Shown: piece after piece, positions 7,124 to 17,644 of the stretch
How the letters are laid out: every line of letters starts with the position of its first letter
Position numbering within the stretch: position 1 is the stretch's first letter
From: Allobosea sp.
GTDB taxonomy: Bacteria > Pseudomonadota > Alphaproteobacteria > Rhizobiales > Kaistiaceae
Reading direction: 5' to 3'
Length of the DNA: 64,000 bases
Assembly (NCBI GenBank): GCA_017307955.1
Contig: JAFKFV010000018.1
Location: forward strand, 124,001 to 188,000
The notes under the pieces: generated by a model
Told to the model about the DNA's origin: nothing
Database searches by the model: none
What the model saw: only the letters and a program-made list of their open reading frames with translations
Program-made: the position numbers and the translations under genes

Positions 7124-10100
7124 TCAGGCGAGACGGAAGGACGAGGCCGAGAGAGCGAGGGAAGACGAGACCTGGGCGAACTGCCTGGCGGCGCCGGCGC
7201 CGCTGCCGTCGGCATCGTAGGAGAGCGAGCCCGTCGTCGCGTTGTAGATGATCTCGCCGAGCCCGCCGCTGGTCGAGGCCTGCGTCGAATAGCGGAACGA
7301 GCTCGCCGCCAGCGAGCCTGGCGTCGGACCCGCCTGCAGCGCCGAATAGATCGAGCTCGCGAGGCTGATGAGATCGGATCCGACCGTCATATCGGTGATC
7401 GTGTCGACATTGCTGGCGCTCGGTGCCGTGGTGAAGGCGAAGGTATCGGCACCGCTGCCGCCGGTCAGGCGGTCATTGCCGAGCCCGCCATCGAGACGGT
7501 TCGCCGCCGTGTTGCCGACGAGGGTGTCGCTGAGCGCCGTCCCGATCAGGTTCTCGATTCCGCTCAGCGTATCGCCTTCGGCGCGACCGCCATGGCCGAT
7601 ACCAGTCGCGAGATTGACCTGGACCGCGGCGAGCGGGGTTGCGTAGGTGACGGTGTCGTTGCCGGCGCCGCCGACGAGCTGGTCCGCGCCGCCATCGCCG
7701 TTCAGGAGATCGTTGCCGGCGCCGCCGTCGAGGCGATTGGCATTGTTGTCGCCGATCAGCGTATCGCCAAGCACGGAGCCGATGAGATTCTCGATGCCGG
7801 AGAGCGTATCGCCTTCGGCGCGTCCCCCATGGCCGATGCCGGTCCCGAGATTGACCTGGACCGCGGCGAGCGAGGTCATATAGGTGACGGTGTCGTTGCC
7901 GGCGCCGCCGACGAGCCGATCGGCACCGCCATCGCCGTTCAGGAGATCGTTGCCGTCGCTGCCGTCGAGGCGGTTGGCATTGTTGTCGCCGATCAGCGTA
8001 TCGCCAAGCACGGAGCCGATGAGATTCTCGACGCCGGAGAGCGTGTCGCCCTCCGCATCGCCGCCGAGACCCTTGCCCGTGCCGAGACTGACCGTCACCG
8101 CCGCCGCCGAGGCGGAGTAATCGGCGGTATCGACACCGCCGCCGCCGATAAGCTGGTCGGCGCCGCCAAGACCGCGCAGCGTGTCCGCGCCCTCGCCGCC
8201 GTCGAGGCGGTTGGCGTTGCCGTCGCCTGTGAGCGTATCGGAAAGGGACGAGCCGGTGAGATTCTCGATGTTGCCGAGCCAATCACCCTCGGCATCGCCA
8301 CCATGGCCGACATGGGTCGTGAGACTGACGTCGACGCCCTCCGGCGAACCGACATAGCTCGCGGTGTCGATGCCCGCACCGCCGTCGAGGATGTCGGCGC
8401 CGGCGCCGCCGATCAGCGTGTTCTTGCCCTCGAGACCGATGATCTTGTCGTTGCCGCCGCGGCCGTCGAGGATGCTGTCGCCGCCGCCGGTGATGAGATC
8501 ATCGCCATCCGAGGTACGCAGCTCGGTGATGCCGGTATTGGCGCGGATATCGACGCCACGACCGTGCAGTTGCGCGCCGAGATCGAGCGTCGTCTGGCCG
8601 GACACGCGCACGCCGACCTGCGGCCGTTTCGTCGGGTCGGTATCGCTGAAGGCGATGTTCTGGAAGCTCTCGAGCTGCTCGGGCGTGAAGACGGCATAGT
8701 AGATGCCGGTATAGAGGTTCTCGACGTTGCTCAGCTCGATATAGGTGTAGCCATGCGGACCTTTGTAGTCCTGGGTCTGCGTATAGAAACTGTCGATGCC
8801 ATCGCCACCGTCTATCTTTCCCTGCGCCATATCCATAACGATGAATTTGTCGTTATCGGCGCCACCATAGGCAGATATTTTCTCGGCGGTTTCCGTAAAC
8901 CAAGCCTGCGGCGTCTGGAAATAAAAGGTGTCGTTACCCTCGTCGCCGTAATACTCGGCGCTCGATACCGGATAGCCATAGGTCGACAGGATATCGTCGC
9001 CCTGATTGCCGTGAACGATGTCGGTACCGCTTTCCGGCTCTGCGCCGTCGTAGCCAACGTCGTATCCGGCCGAGAGCGTGTCGTTGCCGGCGCCGCCGTT
9101 GATGATGTCGGTTCCGGCGCCGCCGGAGATGACATTGTCTGCGTCATCGCCGGTTATGGTGTCGCCATGGGCGGAGCCCGTGATGTTCTCGATGCTGATC
9201 AGCGTATCCCGGTGGCGTAGCCACCTGAAATGCTGTGCGTCGCGAGGTCGATCGTGACGGCGGCCGTTGAATATTCATAAGAGACGGTATCGCTGCCGGC
9301 GCCGCCGTCGAAAGTCTCGGGGGCCGCGGTGGCAACGAATGTATCGTCGAAGTCTGAGCCGATTGCCGCCTCGATGCTGCCATAGGTGTCGCCCTCGGCG
9401 TCGCCGCCGCTGCCCGTCCCGAGCGCAAGATTGACCGTCACGGCGGCGAGCGATCCTGAATAATCCACTGTGTCCCGGCCGATGCCGCCGAGCAACTGAT
9501 CCGCGCCGCCAAGGCCGATCAGCGTGTCGTCGCCCTCGCCGGCCTCGATGCGGTCGGCGCCGCCTGAAAGACTGATCCTGTCATTGCCGGTCGAGCCGAC
9601 AAAGGTGACGCCTTGTCCCGCAAGCTGCGTGCCGAGTTGGACGCTTCCAGCCGTCGCCAGCGTCAGGGTGCGGCCCGCAGCATTCACGAGGGACTGGAAG
9701 CCCTGATATTGGCTGGCCGTGGCGATCACACCGGCGCTCGCGTCGAGGACCTCGACATTCGAAATCACGAGATTCTGCAGCCGCAAGGGCGCGACATGGG
9801 CCGACGAGCCGGCCGCCACCGGCTCGAGTCTGTCGAGATCGGCGCCGCCGTCGATGATGCCCGAGATGCTGGGGCCGACCTGATTCTGCGGCCCGCCCAG
9901 CCGGATCGTATCGTTGCCGGCTCCGCCGGACATGTTCGTTGTCGCGCCGAGATAGTCGACCAGCGTGTCGTTGCCGGCGCCGCCGATCAAAGTGTCGCTG
10001 GCGGCCTCGTCGCTGCCCGGCGGCGCCGCATAGATCGTGTCATTGCCGGCGCCGCCATCAAGCGTGTCGACGCCGAGCCCGCCGGTAACCGTGTCATCGC

Positions 10101-10317
10101 CGTCCGATGTCGTGACGGCGTTTCCCGCCGCGGCCGCCGTCAGGGTGACGCCGCGGCCCTGCAATTGCGTCGTGAGATCGACCGTGCCAGCCTCCGAAAG
10201 GGTCAGCGTGACCGGGCTCGTGTAATCGAGCGGGCTGTAGGCGATCGTGTCGACGCCCTGGAAGAACGAGGGCGAAGCCGTCGCATTGGCGCCATAGGTG
10301 AAGAGCGTCCCGGCCAT
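7124..10317 (-). pseudogene. RTX repeat protein, type I secretion substrate, split by a frameshift
   Basis: One gene of about 1065 codons read in two frames. The first part, 10317 to about 9209, begins MAGTLFTYGANATASPSFFQ and ends in GGYATG. There a CCC run at 9208-9210 is one base short, so that frame stops after IR. The next frame continues without any stop as GDTLISIENITGS and carries on to 7124. It holds about six 79-residue modules with calcium-binding nonapeptides (GGxGxDxLxG) and a conserved C-terminal region of about 90 residues ending ALSASSFRLA, which should be the secretion signal. It is paralogous to the intact gene at 10442. The break may be a real mutation, a phase-variable run or a sequencing error. 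Confidence 0.85.
7647..8120 (-). repeat. Two near-identical 237-bp tandem repeats inside the RTX gene
   Basis: Positions 7647-7883 and 7884-8120 are two units of 237 bases (79 codons) that are nearly identical over most of their length. Each encodes one RTX module of the type GHGGRAEGDTLSGIENLIGS. The DNA-level identity indicates recent duplication or gene conversion and is a likely site of copy-number change. Related modules continue on both sides with more divergence. Confidence 0.75.
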
Positions 10318-10441
10318 TGGTCTGTCCTGTTCAGGTCAATAGGGCAAGCCGCGCCGTCCCCGCCCGGCGCTCATCGATATGCAAACCTTAGCGTGTCTAC
10401 ATCGTCGGACACCCCGGGAAAGGACGAGGGGCGGCCGCTTT

Positions 10442-13417
10442 CTAGACGAGACGGAACGTGCTCGCCGACAAGGTCAGGCCCGACGAGACCTGCGCGAATT
10501 GCTGCGCGGCGCCGCCCCCCGAACCGTCGGCATCATAGGAGAGCGAACCGGTCGTCGCGTTATAGATAATCTCGCCGAGGCCACCGCTTGATGACGCCTG
10601 CGTCGAAAGGCGGAAAGAACTGGCGGACAGAGAGCCCGGTGTCGCCCCGCTCTGAAGGGCGCTGAAGATCGACTTCGAGAGTTCGACGAGATCGGAGCCA
10701 ACCGTGAGGTCGGTGATCGTATCGATATTGGTCGCGCCGAGCGCCGTGTCGAAGACGAAGGTGTCGGCGCCGCCGAGACCTGTCAGGGTGTCGCTGCCGA
10801 GGCCGCCGTCGAGGCGATTTGCGCCGGCGCTGCCGACGAAGATGTCCGCATGAACGGAGCCAGACAGCGAATCCATCCCCGACAGAGTATCGCCCTCGGC
10901 GTCGCCGCCGGATGACGCCCCCGTCGAGAGGTTCACGGACACCGCCGCCGCCGAGCCGGCATAACTGGCCGTATCGTTGCCATAGCCACCGATCAGCGCA
11001 TCAGGCCCGGCGCCGCCCTCCAGCGTATCATTGCCTTCGCCACCATCGAGCCGATTGTTCGCGGCGTCGCCGATCAGCGTGTCGGCCTGGCTCGATCCCG
11101 TGAGCGATTCGATTCTGACGAGCGTGTCGCCCGCCGCATCGCCGCCCGAGCCGAGACCAGTGGCGAGATTCACGGTCACGCCAGCGGAGGACAGGCTGTA
11201 GCTGGCCGTATCGCGGCCGCCACCGCCATCGATCACGTCGGCGCCGTCGTCGCCCTCGATCGTGTTGTTGGCGCCGTCGCCGATCAGATGGTCGGCGCCG
11301 AACGAGCCCAGCACATTCTCGATCGTCGCATAGGTATCGCCTTCGGCCACGCCACCATGACCGACGCCCGCCGCGAGATCGACCTCGACGGCGACCGCGC
11401 GGCCGTAATAGCTGACGGTGTCGACGCCCGCCCCGCCGATCAACGCATCGGCGCCGTCGTCGCCATAGATGACATCGTTGCCTGCACTGCCATCGAGGCG
11501 GTTGCTGCCGGTGGTGCCGCGGATGATGTCGTCGGCCGAACTGCCTATGACGTTTTCGAAATTCTTGGCGCTGTAGAAGTGACCTCCCGCCATCTCCATG
11601 GTCCCGGCCTGCAGATCGACGCGCAGGGCACGGATCGTCCGGGAGAAATCGACCGTATCGACATCGCCGCCGCCGTCGTAACTGCCGGATCCATAGAAAC
11701 CGATGGGCGCGAAGGCGACGACGACCGTGTCGTTGCCCTTTCCGAGGTCTATGCCCGAATACCCGCTGAGAGTGGTGACCGTGTCGTCGAAGTCCGACCC
11801 GATGATGCCCCCGATCCGCAACAGGACATCTCCGGCGGCATAGCCGCCCGACGCGGTTCCGGCTTGGAGGTCGATGGTCACCGCCTCATTCGAGGCGGCG
11901 TAGCTCACCGTCGCACCCAAGCCGTAGGGAACCCCGCCGCCATCGATCCTGTTCGCGGCAGCCGAAGCGACGATCAGGTCTCCCGCCTGGGAGCCGATGA
12001 CGTTCTCGATCCCCGAAATCGTGTCGCCTGTCGCATCCCCACCCGTCGCCGTCTGGACGTTGAGGTCGATCGTGACGCCCTTCGCCGAGGTCGAGTAGTC
12101 GGCCGTATCGCTGCCCTCGCCGCCGATGATAACATCGATGCCCTTGCCGCCGGTGAGCGTGTCGGCGCCCTTGCCGCCCTCGAGGGTGTTGTTGCCGTCA
12201 TTCCCGATCAGCACATCGCCGAGATCCGAGCCGATGATCCTGTCGACGCCGGAAAAGGTATCGCCCTCCGCGTCACCACCGAGGCCCTTGCCTGTGAGCA
12301 GGTTGACCGTGACGGCCGCCGCCGAGCCCGCATAGCTCGCCGTATCGACGCCGGTGCCGCCGATGAGCGTATCGGCGCCGCCGCCGCCGATCAGCGTGTC
12401 GTCGCCGGCGCCGCCGTCGAGGCGGTTGTTGGCCGCATCGCCGATCAGCGTGTCGGTGAAGGCCGACCCGATGACGATCTCGATGCCGGAGAGCGTGTCG
12501 CCCGTCGCCTCGCCGCCGGAGCCCTTGCCGGTGGCGAGATTGACCGTGACCGCTCCGCCGGAGCCGGCATAGCTCGCCGTATCGAGACCCGCGCCACCGA
12601 TCAGCGTATCCGCGCCTGCGCCGCCGATCAGGAGATCGGCGCCGCCGGCGCCGTCGAGGCGGTTGTTGCCGCCATTGCCCGTCAGCGTATCGCCGAGCGC
12701 GCTGCCGATCAGGTTCTCGATCTCGGAGAGCGTGTCGCCCTCGGCGCGGCCCCCATGGCCGAGGCCGGTCGCGAGGCTGACCTGGACCGCGGCCAGCGAC
12801 GTCTCGTAGGTCGCCGTGTCGTTGCCGTTGCCGCCGATCAGCACGTCGGCGCCGCCGTCGCCATTGAGCAGGTCGTTTCCGTCGCCGCCCTCGAGCCGGT
12901 TGGCGCCATTGTTGCCGATCAGCGTGTCGCCGAGCACCGAACCGACAAGGTTCTCGATCTCGAACAACGTGTCGCCCTCGGCTCGGCCGCCATGGCCGAT
13001 CCCGGTCCCGAGATTGACCTGCACAGCCGCAAGAGAGGTGATGTAGGTGACCGTGTCGACGCCTGCGCCGCCGTGGATCTCATCGCCGCCGCCATCGCCG
13101 TTCAGGAGATCATCGCCGTCCCCGCCTTCGAGCAGGTCATTGCCCTGGCCGCCATTGAACTGATCGCTACCGTCGCCTCCGATGAGATGATCGGCGCCAG
13201 TGGACGTGACGACGTAATTGTAGCCGCCATTGGCAGCGTGGAAGGTGACACCGCGGCCGGCCAGTTGGCTGGTCAGGTTCACTGCGTCCGGAGTGCTGAA
13301 GCTGAGTTCCACCGGGCTCGTCAGGTCCGTCGGGCTGAAGGCGATGGTGTCGAAGCTCTGAAAGAAGGAGCCGGTGCCCGTGATATTGGCGCCGTAGGTG
13401 AACAGCGTTCCTGGCAT
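10442..13417 (-). CDS. RTX repeat calcium-binding protein, type I secretion substrate
   Basis: A secreted protein of about 991 residues made almost wholly of repeats. The N-terminus MPGTLFTYGANITGTGSFFQ matches that of the downstream paralogue. About ten modules follow, each pairing a segment such as GDTLSEIENLIGSALGDTL with RTX nonapeptides (GGAGADTLIGG). The C-terminal 90 residues, with SSGGLGEIIYNATTGSLSYD and the end LSASTFRLV, are nearly the same as in the paralogue and fit a type I secretion signal. Repeats should fold into calcium-bound beta rolls outside the cell. I chose the ATG at 13417, where GGAG lies 9 bases upstream and the paralogue's start aligns. An upstream in-frame ATG at 13456 would add 13 residues. 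No enzymatic domain is visible. Confidence 0.88.
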   Translation of the reverse strand: MPGTLFTYGANITGTGSFFQSFDTIAFSPTDLTSPVELSFSTPDAVNLTSQLAGRGVTFHAANGGYNYVVTSTGADHLIGGDGSDQFNGGQGNDLLEGGDGDDLLNGDGGGDEIHGGAGVDTVTYITSLAAVQVNLGTGIGHGGRAEGDTLFEIENLVGSVLGDTLIGNNGANRLEGGDGNDLLNGDGGADVLIGGNGNDTATYETSLAAVQVSLATGLGHGGRAEGDTLSEIENLIGSALGDTLTGNGGNNRLDGAGGADLLIGGAGADTLIGGAGLDTASYAGSGGAVTVNLATGKGSGGEATGDTLSGIEIVIGSAFTDTLIGDAANNRLDGGAGDDTLIGGGGADTLIGGTGVDTASYAGSAAAVTVNLLTGKGLGGDAEGDTFSGVDRIIGSDLGDVLIGNDGNNTLEGGKGADTLTGGKGIDVIIGGEGSDTADYSTSAKGVTIDLNVQTATGGDATGDTISGIENVIGSQAGDLIVASAAANRIDGGGVPYGLGATVSYAASNEAVTIDLQAGTASGGYAAGDVLLRIGGIIGSDFDDTVTTLSGYSGIDLGKGNDTVVVAFAPIGFYGSGSYDGGGDVDTVDFSRTIRALRVDLQAGTMEMAGGHFYSAKNFENVIGSSADDIIRGTTGSNRLDGSAGNDVIYGDDGADALIGGAGVDTVSYYGRAVAVEVDLAAGVGHGGVAEGDTYATIENVLGSFGADHLIGDGANNTIEGDDGADVIDGGGGRDTASYSLSSAGVTVNLATGLGSGGDAAGDTLVRIESLTGSSQADTLIGDAANNRLDGGEGNDTLEGGAGPDALIGGYGNDTASYAGSAAAVSVNLSTGASSGGDAEGDTLSGMDSLSGSVHADIFVGSAGANRLDGGLGSDTLTGLGGADTFVFDTALGATNIDTITDLTVGSDLVELSKSIFSALQSGATPGSLSASSFRLSTQASSSGGLGEIIYNATTGSLSYDADGSGGGAAQQFAQVSSGLTLSASTFRLV

Positions 13418-13936
13418 CGCGGGTACTCCGGCGGGCTGAGCAGGCATGCGCCGCATCCCCGCCGGGATGAGGCCTGTCGGACGTTATGTCGCTCCACAAC
13501 TTAGTCTACTGAAGCACAACCGAAATGAACAGCAGGCCAAGCACTCCAGGCCCACGGAAGGACCAGAAAAGGCGGAACAAAGTCGCGCAAAGACGAGCGG
13601 ACGAAACCTGGGCGCATTGCTGGGGTGTCGGCGGATTGAGCCCGCTCCGCTACCTTCGGGATCCTGCCCCCTTCGTCAGGCCCGGCCCATCGCGAGCGAT
13701 GGGCGAGACCGGCGGCGCGACTGCGTTGGCTCGTCCCAGTTCGACGCGGCGAATTCACGCTCTGACAGAGCATTCCAGGCCGCATCTGCAGCTCCCTTCG
13801 CCGCCTTTTTCGATCCGACGCCGTAGGCCGGAGAGCCGCGGCGAGCCGGCAAGTCCGGCTCGTTTGCCGCAGGTTGCAGCGGCGGATAGGATGCGCCCGA
13901 CGGCCAACCGCCCTCGCCTTTCATCTTGCGAAACCC
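13418..13936. other. Intergenic region between RTX genes and T1SS exporter
   Basis: About 520 bases with no gene I can support. It must hold the promoters for the leftward RTX genes and probably for the rightward exporter genes. Two hairpins are visible: 13685-13704 (8-base stem) and 13843-13861 (7-base stem). Open frames crossing it lack a family match or a good ribosome site. Confidence 0.5.
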
Positions 13937-16108
13937 ATGACCGCGCCACCGCCCGTCGAGAGCCCGGAACAGGTCGAGATCGCCGACAGCGGCCTCATGG
14001 GGCTCTGCGGCATCGCGGCCTATTTCAGGATCGCGGCGGAGCCGCCGGCGCTCAGGCGGCAGCTCGCCCTGTCGGGGGAGAGGCGATCCGGGCCGACCGA
14101 ACTCATCCGCGCGGCCCGGATCATCGGGCTCAAGGCAGGCATCGGGGCCATCGCCGGCGAGAAGGGCCTCGCCAGCCTCGCCGCGCCCTCGCTCGTCGCG
14201 CGCAAGGACGGCAGCTTCGTCATCTTCGGGGGACGCCAGCCGAGCGGGCTCTACCGCCTCATCGACCCGGTGACGCGCATCGAGCGCAATGTCGATCCGG
14301 CGGAGTTCTTCGCCGATTTCCGCCCCGAGGCGATCCGCATCGCCCGGCGGCTGTTCGGCAAAGGCGTGATCCCGCAATTCTCCGGCTTCAGCTGGTTCCT
14401 GCCCTCGATCTGGCGCTACCGCAAGCCGCTCGGCCATGTGCTCATCGCATCACTGTTCGTGCAGCTCTTCGCGCTCGTGACGCCGCTGTTCTTCCAGGTC
14501 GTCGTCGACAAGGTGCTCGGCCATCGCAGCTATTCGACGCTGACCGTGCTGGTGGTCGGCCTCGTCGCCATCGGCGCCTTCGACGTCGTGCTGCAATATC
14601 TGCGCAGCTACGCCCTCGCCCACACCACCAACCGCATCGATGTCGAGCTCGGCCAGCGGCTGTTCGGCCATCTGCTGCGCCTTCCCGTCGGCTATTTCGA
14701 GACGCGCTCGGCGGGCCAGACCGTCGCCCGCGTGCGCGAACTGGAGACGATCCGTTCCTTCCTGACCGGACAGGGTCTGTTCGCGGCGCTCGATTTCGTC
14801 TTCGCCTTCGTCTTCATCGGCGTCCTGTTCCTCTACAGCACGACACTGGCGCTGATCGTCGTCGCGACCATCCCCGCCTATCTCCTGATCTCGGTCCTCA
14901 TCCGGCCACTGCTGCGTGAGCGCATCCGCCAGAAATTCGACCGCGGCGCCCTCAGCCAGCAATTCCTCGTCGAGACGGTTGTCGGCATCCAGACGGTGAA
15001 GGCGGCGGCGGTCGAGCCGGTGATGCAGGCGGAATGGGAGGATCGCCTCGCCGCCTACGTGAAGACGGCCTTCCAGGCGACCATGCTCGGAACGCTCGGC
15101 CAGGATGCGATCCAGTATGTGTCCAAGGTCTCGACCGCGCTCCTCCTCTTCTTCGGCGCTCGCGCGGTGCTCGATGGCGAGATGACGATCGGCCAGCTCA
15201 TCGCCTTCAACATGATCGCGCAGCAGGTGGCGCAGCCGGTGCTCCGCCTTTCGCAGCTCTTCCAGGATTTCCAGCAGGTCCAGGTCTCGGTGGAGCGTCT
15301 CGGCGACATCCTCAACGCACCGGCCGAGCGCGTGCCGGTGGCGGGGGGCACGCCGCCGCCGCTGAAGGGCCAGATCGAGTTCCGCGGCGTCAGCTTCCGC
15401 TATCGGCCGGGGCTGCCCGACGTTCTGAAGCAGGTTTCGCTCGGCATCCGGGCCGGTGAGGTCGTCGGCATCGTCGGTCCCTCCGGCTCCGGCAAGTCGA
15501 CGCTGACCAAGATGGTGCAGCGCTTCTACACTCCCGACGAAGGCCAGGTGCTCATCGACGGCATGGATATCGCCCAGATCGACCCGGCCTGGCTGCGCGG
15601 GCAGATCGGCGTGGTGCTGCAGGAGAACCTGCTCTTCAACCGCTCGATCCACGACAATATCGCGCTTTCCAGCCCAGCGCTGTCGCGCGCGCAGGTCATG
15701 GTCGTCGCCCGCCTCGCCGGCGCCGACGAGTTCGTCACGCGGCTGCCGGAGGGTTACGACACGATCATCGAGGAGCGCGGCGCCAATCTCTCGGGCGGCC
15801 AGCGCCAGCGGCTCGCCATCGCCCGCGCGCTCGCCACCAACCCGCCGCTGCTGATCCTCGACGAGGCGACCAGCGCCCTCGACTATGAGAGCGAGAGGCT
15901 GATCCAGGCCAATATGCGCCAGATCGTGAAGGGCCGGACGGTGATCATCATCGCCCATCGCCTCGCGGCGGTGCGCGGCTGCAACCGCATCCTCGGCATG
16001 GTCGACGGGCGGATCGTCGAGGCCGGATCGCATGAGGAACTGCTCAAGCGGCCGAACGGTCTCTATGCGCGCCTCTGGGCGCTGCAAAGCGAGGGGGCGC
16101 CGCCGTGA
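13937..16108 (+). CDS. Type I secretion ABC transporter (HlyB/PrtD-like) with C39-like domain
   Basis: The inner-membrane ATPase/permease of a type I secretion system, expected to export the two RTX proteins encoded next to it. The 723-residue protein has an N-terminal peptidase-C39-like domain (residues 10-130) with LCGIAAYF in place of the catalytic Cys motif, as in HlyB-type degenerate domains. An ABC transmembrane domain follows (about 150-440). The ATPase has Walker A VGPSGSGKST near residue 513, signature NLSGGQRQR near 616 and Walker B LLILDEATSAL near 638. The ATG at 13937 is chosen on family alignment; a TTG at 13874 is less likely. The GTG of the adaptor gene overlaps its stop by 4 bases. 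Confidence 0.93.
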   Translation: MTAPPPVESPEQVEIADSGLMGLCGIAAYFRIAAEPPALRRQLALSGERRSGPTELIRAARIIGLKAGIGAIAGEKGLASLAAPSLVARKDGSFVIFGGRQPSGLYRLIDPVTRIERNVDPAEFFADFRPEAIRIARRLFGKGVIPQFSGFSWFLPSIWRYRKPLGHVLIASLFVQLFALVTPLFFQVVVDKVLGHRSYSTLTVLVVGLVAIGAFDVVLQYLRSYALAHTTNRIDVELGQRLFGHLLRLPVGYFETRSAGQTVARVRELETIRSFLTGQGLFAALDFVFAFVFIGVLFLYSTTLALIVVATIPAYLLISVLIRPLLRERIRQKFDRGALSQQFLVETVVGIQTVKAAAVEPVMQAEWEDRLAAYVKTAFQATMLGTLGQDAIQYVSKVSTALLLFFGARAVLDGEMTIGQLIAFNMIAQQVAQPVLRLSQLFQDFQQVQVSVERLGDILNAPAERVPVAGGTPPPLKGQIEFRGVSFRYRPGLPDVLKQVSLGIRAGEVVGIVGPSGSGKSTLTKMVQRFYTPDEGQVLIDGMDIAQIDPAWLRGQIGVVLQENLLFNRSIHDNIALSSPALSRAQVMVVARLAGADEFVTRLPEGYDTIIEERGANLSGGQRQRLAIARALATNPPLLILDEATSALDYESERLIQANMRQIVKGRTVIIIAHRLAAVRGCNRILGMVDGRIVEAGSHEELLKRPNGLYARLWALQSEGAPP

Positions 16109-17550
16109 ACGCCCGCCCGCCCGCGCCACAGCAGGAGAAGTCGCCGGCGCGGCGGCAAGCGGCCGACCTCGAATTCCAGCCGGCCGCTCTCGAGATCCTG
16201 GAGACGCCTCCCTCCCCCGTGCGCCTCGCCTTCATCCTGGTGATCTGCGGCTTCTTCGCCGCGGCGCTGGCCTGGTCGGTGATCGGCCGCATCGACATCG
16301 TCGCCATGGCGCCCGGCCGGGTCCAGCCGACAGGTCGCGTCAAGCCGGTGCAGGCGCTGGAATCCGGACGCATCACCGAGGTGACGGTCCGCAATGGCAG
16401 CCATGTCGATGAAGGCGCCGTGCTGATCACGCTCGACCGCCGCGAGGCCGAGGCCGACGCCGCGCAGATCCGGACGGAACTCGCGGCCGCAGAGGCCGAG
16501 GCAATCCGTCGCCGCGCCGCCATCACCGCGGCGAGCCGGGACGTCCCGGAGGCCGTGCCGATCTCCTGGCCGCCGGCGACACCGGCGCCGATCCGGCTCC
16601 GCGAGCAACGGGTGCTCGATTCCGAGACGGCGGCGCTCGCCGCGACCCTCGCCTCGATCGATGCGCAGAGCATCGAGAAGGAAGCTGAACGCGCGCGGCT
16701 GGAGACGACGGTCGCCGCCCAGGAGGCGCTGATCGCGACGCAGGGCGAGCGCGTCGGCATGCGCTCCCGCCTGATGGAGAGCTCTGCCGGCTCGCGCGCC
16801 CAGCTGATCGATGCGCAGGAAGCGCAGCAATTGCAGCAGGTGACGCTGGCCGAGCAGCGGGGTCAACTCGTCGAGGCGCAGGCGGCGCTGCAGCGTCTGG
16901 AGCGCGAGCGAAGCCGCATCACCGGCGCCTTCCTCGCCGACAACGAGCAGAAGCTCGCGGACATCGAAGGACGCATCGACGAGGCGCGCGACAAGCTGGC
17001 CAAGGCGGAGGCGCGGCTCGAGCAGATGACCATCCGCGCGCCGATCGCCGGCACCGTCGCGGCATTGGCGCCGAGCGGCAGCGGCCAGGTGGTGACGACC
17101 GGCCAGGAGGTGATGCGCATCGTCCCCGACGGCTCCAGGCTGGAGCTCGAAGCCTATGTTTCCAACCGCGACATCGGCTTCGTCCACGAAGGCCAGCCTG
17201 TCGCCGTCAAGATCGACGCGTTCCCGTTCACGCGCTACGGCATTCTGGACGGCACGGTGGCCGATATCGCGCATGACGCGGTGGCGCGCAGCGAGGTCAG
17301 CCAGCAAATGGTCTCGCCGGCCAGCGCCCCGCGCTCGACGGGCCTCGGCGGCACGCAGGCCGTCGAGGATCTCGTCTTTCCGGTGATCGTGGCGCTCGAC
17401 CGGCCCTCGATCGAGGTCGACGGCGTCACCGTGCCGCTCTCGCCCGGCATGTCGGCCGTCGCCGAGATCAAGACGGGCACCCGCCGCATCATCGACTATC
17501 TGCTGTCGCCGCTGGCGGAGACCGGCTCGGAGGCGCTGCGCGAGCGTTGA
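16105..17550 (+). CDS. Type I secretion membrane fusion protein (HlyD family)
   Basis: The periplasmic adaptor joining the ABC exporter to an outer-membrane channel. The 481-residue protein has one membrane helix near residues 33-55 (LAFILVICGFFAAALAWSVI). A biotinyl-lipoyl-like half follows (VQALESGRITEVTVRNGSHV). Then comes a long coiled coil rich in Glu, Ala and Gln (about 110-310), the second lipoyl half (IRAPIAGTVAALAPSGSGQV), and the HlyD C-terminal signature region with FPFTRYGILDGTV. It starts with GTG overlapping the upstream stop (GTGA), so translation is coupled. No TolC gene is adjacent; the outer-membrane factor at 52835 belongs to the copper island and is an unlikely partner. 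Confidence 0.93.
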   Translation: MNARPPAPQQEKSPARRQAADLEFQPAALEILETPPSPVRLAFILVICGFFAAALAWSVIGRIDIVAMAPGRVQPTGRVKPVQALESGRITEVTVRNGSHVDEGAVLITLDRREAEADAAQIRTELAAAEAEAIRRRAAITAASRDVPEAVPISWPPATPAPIRLREQRVLDSETAALAATLASIDAQSIEKEAERARLETTVAAQEALIATQGERVGMRSRLMESSAGSRAQLIDAQEAQQLQQVTLAEQRGQLVEAQAALQRLERERSRITGAFLADNEQKLADIEGRIDEARDKLAKAEARLEQMTIRAPIAGTVAALAPSGSGQVVTTGQEVMRIVPDGSRLELEAYVSNRDIGFVHEGQPVAVKIDAFPFTRYGILDGTVADIAHDAVARSEVSQQMVSPASAPRSTGLGGTQAVEDLVFPVIVALDRPSIEVDGVTVPLSPGMSAVAEIKTGTRRIIDYLLSPLAETGSEALRER

Positions 17551-17644
17551 AGGTCAGCGCGGCAGCGTCATGTGCGCTGCACAATTCTCCATCATTCTCG
17601 CACCGTTGGGTCCGACCATCCAGTGCGGGCGACGGAGCATCACG

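Noticed and set aside
7592..9220. 542-codon plus-strand frame opposite the RTX gene
   Set aside because: Its periodic text (repeated VADQRIAKHGADEIL) only mirrors the RTX repeats on the other strand.
7124..13417. CRISPR array in the repeat-rich 7-13 kb region
   Set aside because: The repeats are long, in frame and encode RTX motifs; there are no short constant repeats with unique spacers and no cas genes.
11288..13504. 738-codon plus-strand frame opposite the second RTX gene
   Set aside because: Same reason: an antisense mirror of repeats; it has no known domain and no ribosome site.
13843..13861. Hairpin before the T1SS exporter as a terminator of an upstream gene
   Set aside because: No plus-strand gene ends upstream; the stem is only 7 bases with no U tract, so I list it only as part of the intergenic region.
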